From positions 124,001 to 188,000 of the forward strand of contig WGNC01000008.1 in NCBI GenBank assembly GCA_016124745.1: DNA of 64,000 nucleotides. The letters run 5' to 3'. Origin of the DNA: Thiobacillus sp. GTDB taxonomy: Bacteria; Pseudomonadota; Gammaproteobacteria; Burkholderiales; Thiobacillaceae. Every line of letters begins with the position of its first letter. Position 1 is the first letter of the stretch. Below are positions 18,037 to 27,808 of the stretch, in pieces. The notes below the pieces were generated by a model that was not told the origin of the DNA, made no database searches, and saw only the letters and a list, made by a program, of their open reading frames with translations. A program made the position numbers and the translations under genes.

Positions 18037-18720
18037 ATGACAACTGACGCCGGCGCGCATCCGCGCATCCGTTCCTATGTGCTGCGCGCCGGGCGCGTCG
18101 GATCGGGGCAGGCGCGCGCGCTGGCGGAGATCGGGCCGCAGTTCATGCTGGCTTACCAGCCGGCCGTACTCGACCTCGACGCGGTGTTTGGCCGTGCCGC
18201 CCCGCGCATCCTGGAAATCGGATTCGGCATGGCCGAGGGACTGGCCGAGATTGCTGCCGCCCATCCTGAAAACGACTATCTTGGCGTTGAAGTGCATACG
18301 CCGGGGGTGGGGGCGCTGCTGAAGCAGATCGGCGAGCGCGGCCTGACCAATGTTCGCATCATTCAGCACGACGCTGTTGACGTCCTGACCCGGATGCTGG
18401 CACCTGCCAGCCTGGCCGGTATCCACATATTTTTCCCCGATCCCTGGCACAAGAAGCGTCACCACAAGCGCCGCCTGATCCAGCCACCGCTTGTGCATTT
18501 GTTGGCCGGCCGTCTTCGGCCCGCCGGCTACGTTCATCTGGCCACCGACTGGCAGGAGTATGCCGAGCAGATGCTCGCAGTCCTATCGGCCGAACAACAG
18601 CTGAAAAATACAGCGGGCGACTATGCGCCGCGCCCCGATACGCGGCCGCTCACCAAGTTCGAGCAACGCGGCATCCGTCTGGGACATGGAGTGTGGGATC
18701 TGGTGTTTCGCCGGATCTGA
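18037..18720 (+). CDS. trmB: tRNA (guanine-N7)-methyltransferase TrmB
   Basis: A 227-residue SAM-dependent enzyme that makes m7G46 in tRNA. The SAM-binding motif is [15 protein letters not shown] near 60 (most relatives have GMG). [16 protein letters not shown] near 132-147 is the family signature. It ends with [16 protein letters not shown], the usual substrate-binding tail. The ATG at 18037 follows the thiG stop by two bases. The frame is open into thiG, but this start matches relatives. Confidence 0.95.
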   Translation: MTTDAGAHPRIRSYVLRAGRVGSGQARALAEIGPQFMLAYQPAVLDLDAVFGRAAPRILEIGFGMAEGLAEIAAAHPENDYLGVEVHTPGVGALLKQIGERGLTNVRIIQHDAVDVLTRMLAPASLAGIHIFFPDPWHKKRHHKRRLIQPPLVHLLAGRLRPAGYVHLATDWQEYAEQMLAVLSAEQQLKNTAGDYAPRPDTRPLTKFEQRGIRLGHGVWDLVFRRI

Positions 18721-18753
18721 GGCGTTGCAGCGCCCCGCGGCTATCATGCAACC

Positions 18754-19389
18754 ATGGATATGCTCGAACTCATCAAGGCGACGCTCGCGCTGTTTGCCAT
18801 TGTCGATCCGGTCGGCGTCATACCGATTTTCCTGCTTGCCACGCGGGGCTATACCCTCATGCAAAGCCGTTCAGCAGCACGTATAGCTGCGCTGACGGTG
18901 CTGGGGGTTCTGACCCTGTTCACATTCCTGGGCCAGCCCATGCTCGCGGTTTTCGGCATTCGCCTCGCGTCCTTTTCTGTAGCCGGCGGCCTGTTGCTCC
19001 TGTTGCTGGCCTTGTCGATGGTGCAGGCACGTGTGAGCCCGCAGCGGCAAACCGAGGACGAAGCCGTGGAAGCCGAAGAAAAGGACGCGGTCGGCGTGGT
19101 GCCGCTGGGGATCCCGCTTCTGGCGGGGCCGGGCGCGATCACCCATATGATCGTGGCGGCAGGCGCAGCCAAAGGCGAGGTGCTGCATCAGGCAGCATTG
19201 CTGATTCCAGTGGCGCTGGTCGCCTTGTCGGTGTGGCTCTCGTTTCGTGCCGCGCCGACGATCGCCAGGCAGTTGGGCAAGACCGGCATTCACGTCGTCA
19301 CCCGCCTGATGGGTCTGATCATCGCGGCAATTTCGATTGAAATGATCGCGAGCGGGCTCGGTACGCTGTTTCCCGGTCTGCTGGCCTGA
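18754..19389 (+). CDS. MarC-family inner-membrane protein
   Basis: A 211-residue protein with six hydrophobic segments arranged as two groups of three. It has the family blocks ALFAIVDPVGVIPIFL near 12-27, GIPLLAGPGAITHMIV near 115-130 and LMGLIIAAISIEMIASGL near the C-terminus. A charged acidic loop (QRQTEDEAVEAEEKDAV) separates the halves. MarC proteins were once thought to be drug exporters, but their substrate is unknown. It follows trmB by 33 bases. Confidence 0.9.
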   Translation: MDMLELIKATLALFAIVDPVGVIPIFLLATRGYTLMQSRSAARIAALTVLGVLTLFTFLGQPMLAVFGIRLASFSVAGGLLLLLLALSMVQARVSPQRQTEDEAVEAEEKDAVGVVPLGIPLLAGPGAITHMIVAAGAAKGEVLHQAALLIPVALVALSVWLSFRAAPTIARQLGKTGIHVVTRLMGLIIAAISIEMIASGLGTLFPGLLA

Positions 19390-19519
19390 TACGGTGCATC
19401 GTGCACCGACTTGTCGCGCGCCGGACACTGCACGCCTGTCATCCGCCCCTACTATCATGGGTTTACCGCTGGCGCGATCGTTGCGTCAGCTTCATGGATT
19501 TCAAATACAGGAGCACGAC

Positions 19520-20428
19520 ATGGAATTCGGTATCGTCGGATTGGGTCGCATGGGTGGCAATATGGCGCGGCGGCTGGCTCGCAAGAACATCCGGATCGCT
19601 CTCAACAACCGCAGCCATGAAGTGAGCGAGGCCATCGCCGTGGAAACCGGCCACCTTGCCTGCGCCACCCTGGCTGACTTGGTAGACGCCTTGCAGGCGC
19701 CACGCATCGTGTGGCTGATGTTGCCAGCAGGTGAAGCGACCGAATCTGCGCTGGCAACGCTGATGCCGCTGTTGAGTGCGGGTGATCTGGTGGTCGATGG
19801 TGCCAATGCCTATTACAAGGACGACCAGCGTCGCGCCGAGTTGCTGGCGGCGCAGCAGATCGAGTTCGCCGATGCGGGCGTGTCAGGCGGCGTGTGGGGG
19901 CTGGACAACGGCTACTGCATCATGTTCGGCGCCAGTGATGCGGCGGCGGTGCGACTCAAGCCCTACATGGAAGCGCTGGCGCCCACGCCCACTACCGGTT
20001 GGCTGCACACCGGTCCGGTCGGCTCGGGCCACTTCGTCAAGATGGTTCACAACGGCATCGAGTACGGCATGATGCAGGCGTTCGCCGAAGGCTTCGCGCT
20101 GATGAAAAACAAGCCGGGTTTCGACCTCGATGTCGGCGAGATCGCCGAGTTGTGGCGGCACGGCAGCGTGGTGCGTTCATGGCTGCTGGATCTGTCGGCG
20201 GATTTCCTGGCGCATGACCAGGCGCTGGAAAATATCGAACCGTTCGTCGCCGATTCGGGCGAGGGACGCTGGACGGCACTGGAGTCGGTCGAGCAGGGCA
20301 TCCCCACGCCCGTGATGACCTTGTCCCTGATGATGCGATTCGCCACCCAGGGCAGGAATGACTATGCGGCAAAAATGCTGGCCAAGATGCGCCAGGGATT
20401 CGGTGGCCACGCCGTGAAGGAGGGCTGA
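19520..20428 (+). CDS. gnd: Short-type 6-phosphogluconate dehydrogenase (decarboxylating)
   Basis: A 302-residue enzyme that oxidises 6-phosphogluconate to ribulose 5-phosphate. It starts with the Rossmann motif [16 protein letters not shown] and contains [11 protein letters not shown], the substrate loop GVSGGVWGL and [19 protein letters not shown] with the catalytic lysine. At about 300 residues it is the short GndA/YqeC form, not the 470-residue enterobacterial form; this form often uses NAD. A CAGGAG ribosome site precedes the ATG at 19520. It is immediately followed by zwf and pgl, giving the whole oxidative pentose-phosphate branch. Confidence 0.94.
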   Translation: MEFGIVGLGRMGGNMARRLARKNIRIALNNRSHEVSEAIAVETGHLACATLADLVDALQAPRIVWLMLPAGEATESALATLMPLLSAGDLVVDGANAYYKDDQRRAELLAAQQIEFADAGVSGGVWGLDNGYCIMFGASDAAAVRLKPYMEALAPTPTTGWLHTGPVGSGHFVKMVHNGIEYGMMQAFAEGFALMKNKPGFDLDVGEIAELWRHGSVVRSWLLDLSADFLAHDQALENIEPFVADSGEGRWTALESVEQGIPTPVMTLSLMMRFATQGRNDYAAKMLAKMRQGFGGHAVKEG

Positions 20429-20429
20429 G

Positions 20430-21920
20430 ATGAATCTCGCCAAGAACACGTCGCCCGACAACCTTCCGTGCTCGTTCGTGATTTTCGGCGCCACGGGCAA
20501 CCTCGCATCGAACAAGCTGCTGCCCGCGCTGTATCACCTGGAGGCTGCGGCACGACTGTCCGAATCGCTTTCGATCATTGCGTTCTCGCGCCGCGAATGG
20601 ACAACCGAGACCTGGCGCGAACACATGCGGGAGGTTCTCAAGGACAAGATCAAAGGGTCGCTCGACACCCCGGTTTTCGAACGTTTCATCGCGCGTTTCA
20701 AATATATGCGCGGCGACCTTAACGATGTCGAATCCTATCGGGCCCTCGCCGAACGATTGCCGCCTGAGGCGGCATGCTCAAGCACGGTTTTTTATCTGGC
20801 GATCAAGCCGGCCGAATTCGGCGCGGTGATCCAGAACCTCGAAGCCGTGGGACTCAACAAGCCGCGCGGCGTCAATCGGGTGGTGATCGAAAAGCCCTTC
20901 GGCGAGGACATCGAGTCGGCGCAGATGCTCAATCGCCTGCTGCACCAGCATTTCGACGAGGAGCAGGTTTATCGCATCGATCATTTTCTCGGCAAGGAAA
21001 CGGTGCAGAATCTGCTCGTCTTCCGCTTCGCCAACACGCTGATCGAGCCGCTGTGGAATCGCAATTTCATCGACCATGTACAGATAACCGTGGCGGAGTC
21101 GGTCGGCATCGAAAAGCGCGCCGACTATTACGATCACGCAGGCGCACTGCGCGACATGCTGCAGAACCACCTGATGCAGTTGCTCACCGTGGTGGCCATG
21201 GAGCCGCCGCCCGCGCTCGAGGCCGACGCCCTGCGCGACGAAAAGGTGAAGGTGCTGCGATCGATCCGACCGATCGCCAAGCGCGCGGTGCACGCCCACG
21301 CGATTCGTGCGCAATACGCGCGTGGGGTGGTCGACGGCGAGACCGTGCTGGGCTACCAGCAGGAAGATAGTGTCGAGCCGAATTCCGTCACCGAAACCTT
21401 CGTCGCCGCCAAGTTCTACATCGACAACTGGCGCTGGCGCGGCGTGCCGTTCTATCTGCGCACCGGCAAGCGCATGCCGCATCAGACTTCGATGATCGCG
21501 ATCCGCTTCCGCCATCCGCCGCAGCAGCTGTTTCGCGAAACGCCGCTCGAAACGATCGATCCCAACTGGATCCTGCTGTCGATCCAGCCGGAAGAATCGA
21601 TGCGCATGGAAATCCACGTCAAGCAGCCGGGCCTCGACATGGATACACGACTGATGCAGATGAACGCGAGCTTCCTCAAGACCGACGAACAGACGCTCGA
21701 TGCCTACGAGACGCTGCTGCTCGACGTCATCGAAGGCGATCGCTCGCTGTTCATCCGCTTCGATGAAGTCGAGTGGGCGTGGCGCGTGGTCGATCCCATC
21801 CTCAAGAACTGGGCAGTCGAGCGCGAATACATCCCGACCTACCCTGCGGGCAGTTGGGGGCCGCCCGACGCAAACCGCCTGTTCGACAGCGACGACCAGG
21901 CATGGCGCAACGCGTTATGA
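20430..21920 (+). CDS. zwf: Glucose-6-phosphate 1-dehydrogenase
   Basis: A 496-residue enzyme of the expected length. The cofactor-binding motif GATGNLAS is near residue 17 and the active-site sequence RIDHFLGKE is at 182-190, with its histidine as the base. EKPFGED and the segment [14 protein letters not shown] are further family marks. It begins two bases after the gnd stop and its own stop overlaps the pgl start, so the three are one operon. The product, 6-phosphogluconolactone, is handled by pgl. Confidence 0.98.
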   Translation: MNLAKNTSPDNLPCSFVIFGATGNLASNKLLPALYHLEAAARLSESLSIIAFSRREWTTETWREHMREVLKDKIKGSLDTPVFERFIARFKYMRGDLNDVESYRALAERLPPEAACSSTVFYLAIKPAEFGAVIQNLEAVGLNKPRGVNRVVIEKPFGEDIESAQMLNRLLHQHFDEEQVYRIDHFLGKETVQNLLVFRFANTLIEPLWNRNFIDHVQITVAESVGIEKRADYYDHAGALRDMLQNHLMQLLTVVAMEPPPALEADALRDEKVKVLRSIRPIAKRAVHAHAIRAQYARGVVDGETVLGYQQEDSVEPNSVTETFVAAKFYIDNWRWRGVPFYLRTGKRMPHQTSMIAIRFRHPPQQLFRETPLETIDPNWILLSIQPEESMRMEIHVKQPGLDMDTRLMQMNASFLKTDEQTLDAYETLLLDVIEGDRSLFIRFDEVEWAWRVVDPILKNWAVEREYIPTYPAGSWGPPDANRLFDSDDQAWRNAL

Positions 21921-22612
21921 GACTGCCCGAGTGGCGCGTATTTCCCGATGCCGATGAACTGGTGCCGGCGCTCGCCGATGCGCTGTGCGCCGAAGCCGCA
22001 GCCGCGATTGCAGCTCGCGGTGCGTTCCACCTGGTGCTGGCCGGCGGCAGCACGCCGCGTGCCCTGTATCGCGCACTGGCGGAGCGCCAGGTGGGCGATG
22101 TGAACTGGCATGTCTGGTACGGCGACGAGCGCTGTCTGCCGGAGGCCCACCCAGAGCGCAACAACGTCATGGCTGAAACCGCATGGCTGTCCGCTTCGCG
22201 CATCCCTCCTGAAAACCGTCGTCCCATTCCGGCGGAACAGGGAGCGCAGCAGGCCGCCGCCCGGTATGCGGGCTGGCTGGCCGGCGTTGCGAATTTTGAT
22301 CTGGTGTTGCTCGGCATGGGTGAGGACGGCCACACCGCCAGCCTGTTTCCCGATCACGCCTGGGGAACGGCGCCGGACAGCGTCGACGTGCTGGCTGTGC
22401 ATGGCGCGCCGAAGCCGCCGCCTGAGCGCGTGAGCCTGTCGGCTGCGCGACTGAGTCGCAGTCAGCGTGTCTGGTTTGTCGTTACCGGTTCCGGCAAGCG
22501 GCATGCAATGCGGCGCTGGGCATGGCAGGAGGCGCTGCCGGTGACGGTCGTGCAGGGCAGGCAGCAAACCATCGCCTGGGTCGACGCCCTGGCCTGGCCT
22601 GCCGACGACTGA
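21917..22612 (+). CDS. pgl: 6-phosphogluconolactonase
   Basis: A 231-residue enzyme of the DevB/SOL type. Seen are [18 protein letters not shown] near 35-52, [19 protein letters not shown] near 63-81 and [16 protein letters not shown] near 133-148, which are the family marks. The ATG at 21917 overlaps the zwf TGA (ATGA), so translation is coupled. The stop is directly adjacent to the stop of the convergent ylqF gene with no gap. Confidence 0.95.
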   Translation: MRLPEWRVFPDADELVPALADALCAEAAAAIAARGAFHLVLAGGSTPRALYRALAERQVGDVNWHVWYGDERCLPEAHPERNNVMAETAWLSASRIPPENRRPIPAEQGAQQAAARYAGWLAGVANFDLVLLGMGEDGHTASLFPDHAWGTAPDSVDVLAVHGAPKPPPERVSLSAARLSRSQRVWFVVTGSGKRHAMRRWAWQEALPVTVVQGRQQTIAWVDALAWPADD

Positions 22613-23527
22613 CTACGCATCGGTGTCGGGTCCCGGCGTCTTGGCCCTGGCTGGCTTGGCTGCCGCGGTCGCCAACATCGCCTGCCGCGTTGCCGGTGTT
22701 TCCAGGCTGATGCGGCCGAGCGTGCCACTACGGTAATCGGTCAGCAGGATCATCGCCGCCTTTTCCAGATCGAGTTCGCCACCGCGTCCCTTCAGGATGC
22801 AGCCGCGCTTCTTCGCCACCGCTTCCAGCACGCCGGTCGCGTCAAGCCCTTCCAGCGAAAAGCCGTAACGCGCCTTCAGCAATGCCGGGTAGCGTTCGAG
22901 CAGGATGCCCGCCAGGAAAATCGCCACTTCCTCGTCGATCACGGCGTTGCGGCCGATCGCGTGGCTGGCCGCCAGCATGAAGCCGTCAGAATCGTGCTCG
23001 ATCTTCGGCCAGGTCATGCCCGGCGTGTCGACCAGGATCAGGCGCGGCGACAGGTTGATGCGCTGCTGCGACTTGGTCACCGCCGGTTCGTCGCCGACGG
23101 CCGCGACCTTGCGCTTGACCCAGGTGTTCATCAGCGTCGATTTGCCGACGTTGGGAATGCCCATGATCATCAGCCGCAGTGGCTTGAAGGTGTCGTCGCG
23201 ATGCGGCGCGAGCTTCTGTGCCAGCGCCGGCAGCTTTGCTACGTCGCTGGCCTTTTTGGCCGAAATGGCCACCGCCAGTACGCCCGACTGCTTGTTGTAG
23301 TAATCCAGCCAGGCACGCGTCGCCTCCGGGTCGGCCAGGTCGGCCTTGTTCAGCAACTTGAGACAGGCGCGCTGACGATGTGCACGCAACTCGTGGATCA
23401 TCGGATTGCTGCCCGCTTCCGGCAGGCGCGCATCGAGCACCTCGACCACCACGTCGATCTGTGCCATCGTCTCCGCGGCTTTCTTGCGCGCGGTGGTCAT
23501 GTGACCGGGGAACCACTGGATAGGCAT
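22613..23527 (-). CDS. ylqF: Ribosome biogenesis GTPase YlqF/RbgA
   Basis: A 304-residue circularly permuted GTPase. The motifs come in the permuted order: G4 NKAD near 60, G5 SAKK near 90, G1 GIPNVGKST near 124-132 and G3 DTPG near 170. It opens with IQWFPGHMTTARKKA, the family signature. In Bacillus RbgA helps mature the 50S subunit. The C-terminal helical part includes GCILKGRGGELDLEKAA. The gene is convergent with pgl and head-to-tail after fumC with about 45 bases between. Confidence 0.94.
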   Translation of the reverse strand: MPIQWFPGHMTTARKKAAETMAQIDVVVEVLDARLPEAGSNPMIHELRAHRQRACLKLLNKADLADPEATRAWLDYYNKQSGVLAVAISAKKASDVAKLPALAQKLAPHRDDTFKPLRLMIMGIPNVGKSTLMNTWVKRKVAAVGDEPAVTKSQQRINLSPRLILVDTPGMTWPKIEHDSDGFMLAASHAIGRNAVIDEEVAIFLAGILLERYPALLKARYGFSLEGLDATGVLEAVAKKRGCILKGRGGELDLEKAAMILLTDYRSGTLGRISLETPATRQAMLATAAAKPARAKTPGPDTDA

Positions 23528-23571
23528 GTCGGGCTTTATGTTCGGAGAAAAAATGTCATGCCAGTGAGCCC

Positions 23572-24987
23572 TTAACCGGCACCGCCGCCACTCCCGACCC
23601 CATGCGCCGCCTGCAGTACCAGCGCATCGAAATCCGCCGCGCTCATCAGCCCGCGTTCGGCGACGATGTCGCGTACCGGGCGGCCGGACTTTTCAGATTC
23701 CTTGGCGACCTCGGCGGCCTGGTTGTAACCGATCCGGGTGTTGAGCAGGGTGGCGAGCGCGACGCTCTGGTGGATGAAGAAGGCGCAGCGTTCACGGTTG
23801 ACGACGATGCCCTTGAGGTTCTTTTCGGTGGCGGCATTCATGGCGTTGGTCAGCCAGTCCATGGCGTCGAACAGCGCGCTGCCGAGTGCCGGCATCATCA
23901 CGTTGAGTTCCATCTGCCCGGCCTGCACCATGTAGGACACGGCGGCGTCCTGCCCCAGCACCTGGAAGCACACCTGGTTGAGCATCTCGAACATGACCGG
24001 ATTGACCTTGCCGGGCATGATGGAAGAACCCGGCTGTACCGGCGGCAGCTGGATTTCGCCCAGGCCGGTACGCGGGCCCGAGGCGAGCAGGCGCAGGTCG
24101 TTGGAGACGCGGGTGAGTTCCAGCGCGAGATTGCGGATTTCGCCGGAGAGCCGTGCGAGGTCGTTCATCGATTGCATCTGCGCGACCAGCTGGCCGACAC
24201 GGATCGGCTCGCCGGTGAGCCTGGCCAGCTCCGCCGCGGCGCGCGCCGGGTAGTCGGGCGAGGTGTTGAGCCCGGTGCCGGCGGCGGAACCGCCGAGCCC
24301 GATCTCGCACAGCGCCGGGCGCACCGCCTCCAGACTCGTGGCGCAGCGGGTCAGCGTCCAGGCGTAGCCGGCGAATTCCAGTCCCAGCGTGGTGGGCACC
24401 GCGTCCTGCAAATGGGTGCGGCCGGATTTCACCGTGTCCTTTTCGCGTGCGGCCAAGCGGGAAAACTCCGCCGCCATCGCGTGCACCGCTGCGGTGAGGC
24501 GCGGCAGCTTGGCCAGCACGGCCAGCCGGATCGCGGTGGGAATGGTGTCGTTGGTCGACTGCCCCATGTTGACATCGTCGTTGGGGTTGACCGGCTTGTA
24601 AGCCCCTTTCTCGCCACCCAGCGCCACGCTGGCGAGGTTGGCAATAACTTCGTTGCTGTTCATGTTGTGGCTGGTACCGGCACCGGCCTGGAAGCGGTCG
24701 ACCACGAATTCGTCGCTATACTCGCCAGCGAGTATTTTTTCGCAGGCGGCGACGATGGCATCGCGCTTGTTTTCGGAGAGCCAGCCCGGCTGACAGTTGG
24801 CACGTGCGGCGGCAAGCTTGATGCGGACATGGGCTAGTACGAAATCCCTGTCCGGACGGCGGCCGGAAATGGGAAAATTGCCAATGGCACGCGCAGTTTG
24901 TGCACCAAACCAGGCATCCTTGGGAACCTGGACTTCGCCAAGCGAGTCTTTCTCGATGCGAAATTTGTTCGTGGCGGATTCATTCAT
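23572..24987 (-). CDS. fumC: Class II fumarate hydratase
   Basis: A 471-residue fumarase of the oxygen-stable class II. It has WFGAQTARAIGNFPIS near the start, TSHNMNSNEVIANLA near 105, GRTHLQDAVPTTLG near 185 and the signature GSSIMPGKVNPVMFEM near 320. Assignment to fumarase rather than aspartase rests on overall similarity and is not absolute. The start codon at 24985-24987 almost touches the start of the divergent thioredoxin gene, so the two promoters must lie inside each other's coding region. No Shine-Dalgarno is visible before the ATG. Confidence 0.92.
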   Translation of the reverse strand: MNESATNKFRIEKDSLGEVQVPKDAWFGAQTARAIGNFPISGRRPDRDFVLAHVRIKLAAARANCQPGWLSENKRDAIVAACEKILAGEYSDEFVVDRFQAGAGTSHNMNSNEVIANLASVALGGEKGAYKPVNPNDDVNMGQSTNDTIPTAIRLAVLAKLPRLTAAVHAMAAEFSRLAAREKDTVKSGRTHLQDAVPTTLGLEFAGYAWTLTRCATSLEAVRPALCEIGLGGSAAGTGLNTSPDYPARAAAELARLTGEPIRVGQLVAQMQSMNDLARLSGEIRNLALELTRVSNDLRLLASGPRTGLGEIQLPPVQPGSSIMPGKVNPVMFEMLNQVCFQVLGQDAAVSYMVQAGQMELNVMMPALGSALFDAMDWLTNAMNAATEKNLKGIVVNRERCAFFIHQSVALATLLNTRIGYNQAAEVAKESEKSGRPVRDIVAERGLMSAADFDALVLQAAHGVGSGGGAG

Positions 24988-25000
24988 GATGGGAAAACCA

Positions 25001-25495
25001 ATGCAGACATTACAAAGGTATCGATTTTATCCGATGTGGATGGCCGGGCTGTTGCTGGCACTGCTGGCGTCATGGGTACAGGCGGACGGCTTCAAGATGA
25101 CCGATACTGCGGGCAAGACCCACACGCTGGCGGGCTACAAGGGCAAATGGGTGCTGGTGAATTACTGGGCGACCTGGTGTCCCCCCTGTCTCGAAGAGAT
25201 TCCCGACCTGATCGCCCTGCACGAGAACAAGAAAAACAATCTCGTCGTCATCGGCGTGGCACTCGATTTCCGCAGCGCCAGTCAGGTGACCGATTTTGCC
25301 GACAGCATGCTGGTGAGCTATCCCATCGTGCTCGGCAGTCCACAGGTGGTGGACCAGATCGGCCCGGTGCAGGGTCTGCCGACTACCTATCTATACAACC
25401 CGGAAGGTAAAATGGTCGCTCAGCAGGTGGGCGCGGTGACGCGTAAAACGGTGGAAACCTACATTTCCAGCAAAAGCGGCCGCGCAGGCAAGTAA
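25001..25495 (+). CDS. TlpA-like secreted thiol-disulfide protein
   Basis: A 164-residue thioredoxin-fold protein with an N-terminal hydrophobic segment (MWMAGLLLALLASWVQA) that serves as signal peptide or anchor. The active site is WATWCPPCLEE with Cys60 and Cys63, and GLPTTYLYNPEG holds the cis-proline. The start is uncertain: ATGs at 24986, 24989, 25001 and 25034 are in frame, and none has a strong ribosome site; the one at 25001 follows GGGAAAA. It is the first of a plus-strand series with the SoxW-like, TolC and adaptor genes. It likely reduces thiols outside the cytoplasm. Confidence 0.86.
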   Translation: MQTLQRYRFYPMWMAGLLLALLASWVQADGFKMTDTAGKTHTLAGYKGKWVLVNYWATWCPPCLEEIPDLIALHENKKNNLVVIGVALDFRSASQVTDFADSMLVSYPIVLGSPQVVDQIGPVQGLPTTYLYNPEGKMVAQQVGAVTRKTVETYISSKSGRAGK

Positions 25496-25521
25496 TTTCT
25501 GTACACATCCAAGGAAACAGC

Positions 25522-26028
25522 ATGCGACAACTGCTCATCGCGTTTTTGGTTTTGCTTGTCGCGCCTGCCTGGGCGGAAACGCGCGACCCCGGCAACCACT
25601 TCTTCCAGCCCAAGTTCGGCGACCTGAAGGCAGACCTCGACATCGCCAGGCAACAGGGCAAGAAGGGCATTTTCCTGTTCTTTGAAATGGACGATTGCCC
25701 ATTCTGCGAGCGCATGAAAACCACCATACTCAATCAGCCCGATGTGCAGGATGCATTTCGGAAACTGTTCCTCATCTATCCGATCGACGTCAACGGCGAT
25801 ACCCAGATGATTGACTTCCAGGGCAAGGAAACCACCGAGAAGGCCTTCGCCTTCTCGCATCGCGTGCGCGCCACGCCGACCATGCTGTTCTTCGATCTCG
25901 ACGGCAAGCTGGTCACGCGTCATACCGGCCCCACCAAGAACAAGGAGGAATTCCTGCTACTCGGCCAGTATGTCGCCGATGGCGTCTACGCAACCGAGCC
26001 CTTCACCAAATACAAGCAAGGCAAGTAA
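25522..26028 (+). CDS. SoxW-like secreted thioredoxin
   Basis: A 168-residue protein with a signal peptide (MRQLLIAFLVLLVAPAWA, then ETRDPG). The redox motif is DDCPFCERMK, Cys59 and Cys62, and ATPTMLFFDLDG contains the cis-proline at 119. It is of the same SoxW/DsbD-gamma type as the protein at 3915-4406. A ribosome site AAGGAAAC precedes the ATG. Its stop overlaps the start of the TolC gene by one base (TAATG). With the preceding TlpA-like gene it suggests periplasmic thiol handling tied to an exporter. Confidence 0.88.
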   Translation: MRQLLIAFLVLLVAPAWAETRDPGNHFFQPKFGDLKADLDIARQQGKKGIFLFFEMDDCPFCERMKTTILNQPDVQDAFRKLFLIYPIDVNGDTQMIDFQGKETTEKAFAFSHRVRATPTMLFFDLDGKLVTRHTGPTKNKEEFLLLGQYVADGVYATEPFTKYKQGK

Positions 26029-27296
26029 TGGCGCGGTTTGGCTGGTGCATTTTGCTGCTGTGTGCGTTGTCTGCTCCAGCCCTAGCTGAGCGGTTGACGC
26101 TGGACGAGGCGCTGGCGAGCGTGACTGCCCCTCACCCCGAATTGCGCATTGCAGAGAGCGACCTGGCGCTGGCGCGCGCAGACCGCGATCAGGCCGACAG
26201 CCGGCAGGCTTTCAGCCTGTCCATCGATGGCGATCTGCGCACCGGCTACCGCCAGACCGGCGATTGGGAGCCCAACAATGTCGGTGTGATCATCCTGCGC
26301 AAGCCGCTGTTCGATTTTGGTCGCAGCAGCCAGGCCGTCGCGGCAGCGGACCAGGAGATTGCAGCGCGCCAGATGGCGCTTTTCAATGTCGAGAACCTGC
26401 GCCGCATCGACATCATGGCGCGCTATTTCGACGTGCTGCTGGCGGACATGCAGTACGCCGCGGACAATGAATTTCTTGCCGTCGCCTACACGGAGTGGGA
26501 CAAAGCGAAGGATCGCTACAAGGTGGGGCAGATCAGTCAACCCGAGCTGATGAGGGTTGAAGCCGGCTACCAGGATGTTCGCGAGCGTCGCAATGCCAGC
26601 CAGCAGCGACTTCGCAGCACGCGGCAGAGGCTTGCCAATGCCATGTATCGTCCCGACAAATTGCCCACCGATCTGGTTGAGCCGGCCCTGAAGGACAATG
26701 CGCGCCCGGTGCCGGCATACGAATCCCTGCTGCCCTGGGTGATGGCAAAGAACCCGCGCCTGAATATATTGCAGGCCCAGATCGCTGCCGCGGACGCCCG
26801 GCTGGGCTCGATTCGGGCGGAAAGCAACCCGACGGTGAACGCCGATGTGTATGCCGGCAGCTACAGTCGCTTCTCGAATACGCGCGATGACTACAGTGCC
26901 GGGCTGGTGTTCAACCTGCCGCTCTACCAGGGCGGCCGCGTGGATGCGCGGGTCGCGCGTGAACTGGCGCTCAAGGAGCGTACCGCCGCCGAGTACGACA
27001 AACTGAAACTCGACCTGGCGGACACGCTGCTGGTCACCCTGCAGGAAATCGAATGGCTGCGCGGTAGCAGCCGCAGCGCTGCCGACAAGCAGATCGAATA
27101 CCGTGACTGGGCGCTGGAACGGGCCCGTGCGGAATACGAACTGGAGTTGAAAACCACACTGGGCAACAGCATGGCCGAAACACAGGCGGCGCGCTTGCGC
27201 CGCAAGCAGGTGGAATATCGGCTGGCGCTGGCGCTGGCACGGCTGGAAGCATTGTCTGGCGGCAGTTTGCCGCCTGTCGAGGGAGCAAAAAAATGA
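26028..27296 (+). CDS. TolC-family outer-membrane channel protein
   Basis: A 422-residue protein with a signal peptide (MARFGWCILLLCALSAPALA, then ERLTLDEAL). Two outer-membrane efflux repeats of long helices are visible, one around residues 25-210 and one around 225-410, with YSAGLVFNLPLYQGGRVDARV in the second half. The protein is the outer-membrane part of a tripartite exporter. It is coupled to the SoxW-like gene upstream and to the short adaptor downstream by overlaps of one and four bases. No inner-membrane pump gene is next to it. Confidence 0.87.
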   Translation: MARFGWCILLLCALSAPALAERLTLDEALASVTAPHPELRIAESDLALARADRDQADSRQAFSLSIDGDLRTGYRQTGDWEPNNVGVIILRKPLFDFGRSSQAVAAADQEIAARQMALFNVENLRRIDIMARYFDVLLADMQYAADNEFLAVAYTEWDKAKDRYKVGQISQPELMRVEAGYQDVRERRNASQQRLRSTRQRLANAMYRPDKLPTDLVEPALKDNARPVPAYESLLPWVMAKNPRLNILQAQIAAADARLGSIRAESNPTVNADVYAGSYSRFSNTRDDYSAGLVFNLPLYQGGRVDARVARELALKERTAAEYDKLKLDLADTLLVTLQEIEWLRGSSRSAADKQIEYRDWALERARAEYELELKTTLGNSMAETQAARLRRKQVEYRLALALARLEALSGGSLPPVEGAKK

Positions 27297-27808
27297 AACT
27301 GGGCGTATGGGCCGCGGCGCTGACCGGCTGGGGCGTGATGGCGACGGGGACGCTCTGGGCTGCAGAAGACATCCTATTGACCACCCCGGTTTCAGGTGTG
27401 GTGGAAAAGGTGTTTGTGAAGCCTGGGCAGCGCGTCAGCAAGGGCACGCTGCTGCTGCAACTGGACAAGACCATCCTTCAGGCGCGTCTGGACGAGGCCG
27501 TTGCAGAACAGTCGCGCGCGCAGGCTGAGGAGAGTGACGCAAAACGCGACCTGGATCGGGCGCAGGAACTGTTCGACCGCACCGTTTCTTCGGCCACCGA
27601 ACTGGAAGCGGCGGCATTGCGTCATGCGCGCGCGCAGGCTGTCCTGGCAACGGCCAGCGCACGTCGTGTGATCGCGGAAAAGAATTTGCAGGACGCAGAG
27701 CTGAAGGCGCCGTTCAACGCAGTGGTCAGGGCGGTCCCTGGCATGCCAGGGACCGTGGTGACTGCGGAATGCCAGCCCAAGACACTGGTTGTCCTCAGTC
27801 CAAAATGA
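27293..27808 (+). CDS. Short HlyD-type periplasmic adaptor
   Basis: A 171-residue protein with a signal peptide (about residues 1-23, ending LWA). It begins with the first lipoyl half TPVSGVVEKVFVKPGQRVSKGTLL, then has a helical hairpin of about 85 residues (QARLDEAVAEQSRAQAEES onward), and ends with the second lipoyl half LKAPFNAVVRAVPGMPGTVV. The beta-barrel and membrane-proximal domains of normal 350-residue adaptors are missing. It either is a truncated gene or a minimal adaptor. It overlaps the TolC gene by four bases. After its stop there are 279 bases without an evident continuation. Confidence 0.8.
   Translation: MKLGVWAAALTGWGVMATGTLWAAEDILLTTPVSGVVEKVFVKPGQRVSKGTLLLQLDKTILQARLDEAVAEQSRAQAEESDAKRDLDRAQELFDRTVSSATELEAAALRHARAQAVLATASARRVIAEKNLQDAELKAPFNAVVRAVPGMPGTVVTAECQPKTLVVLSPK

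Noticed and set aside
23602-24837. Open frame of 411 codons on the plus strand
   Set aside because: It is antisense to fumC and shows only composition bias (Gly, Arg, His).
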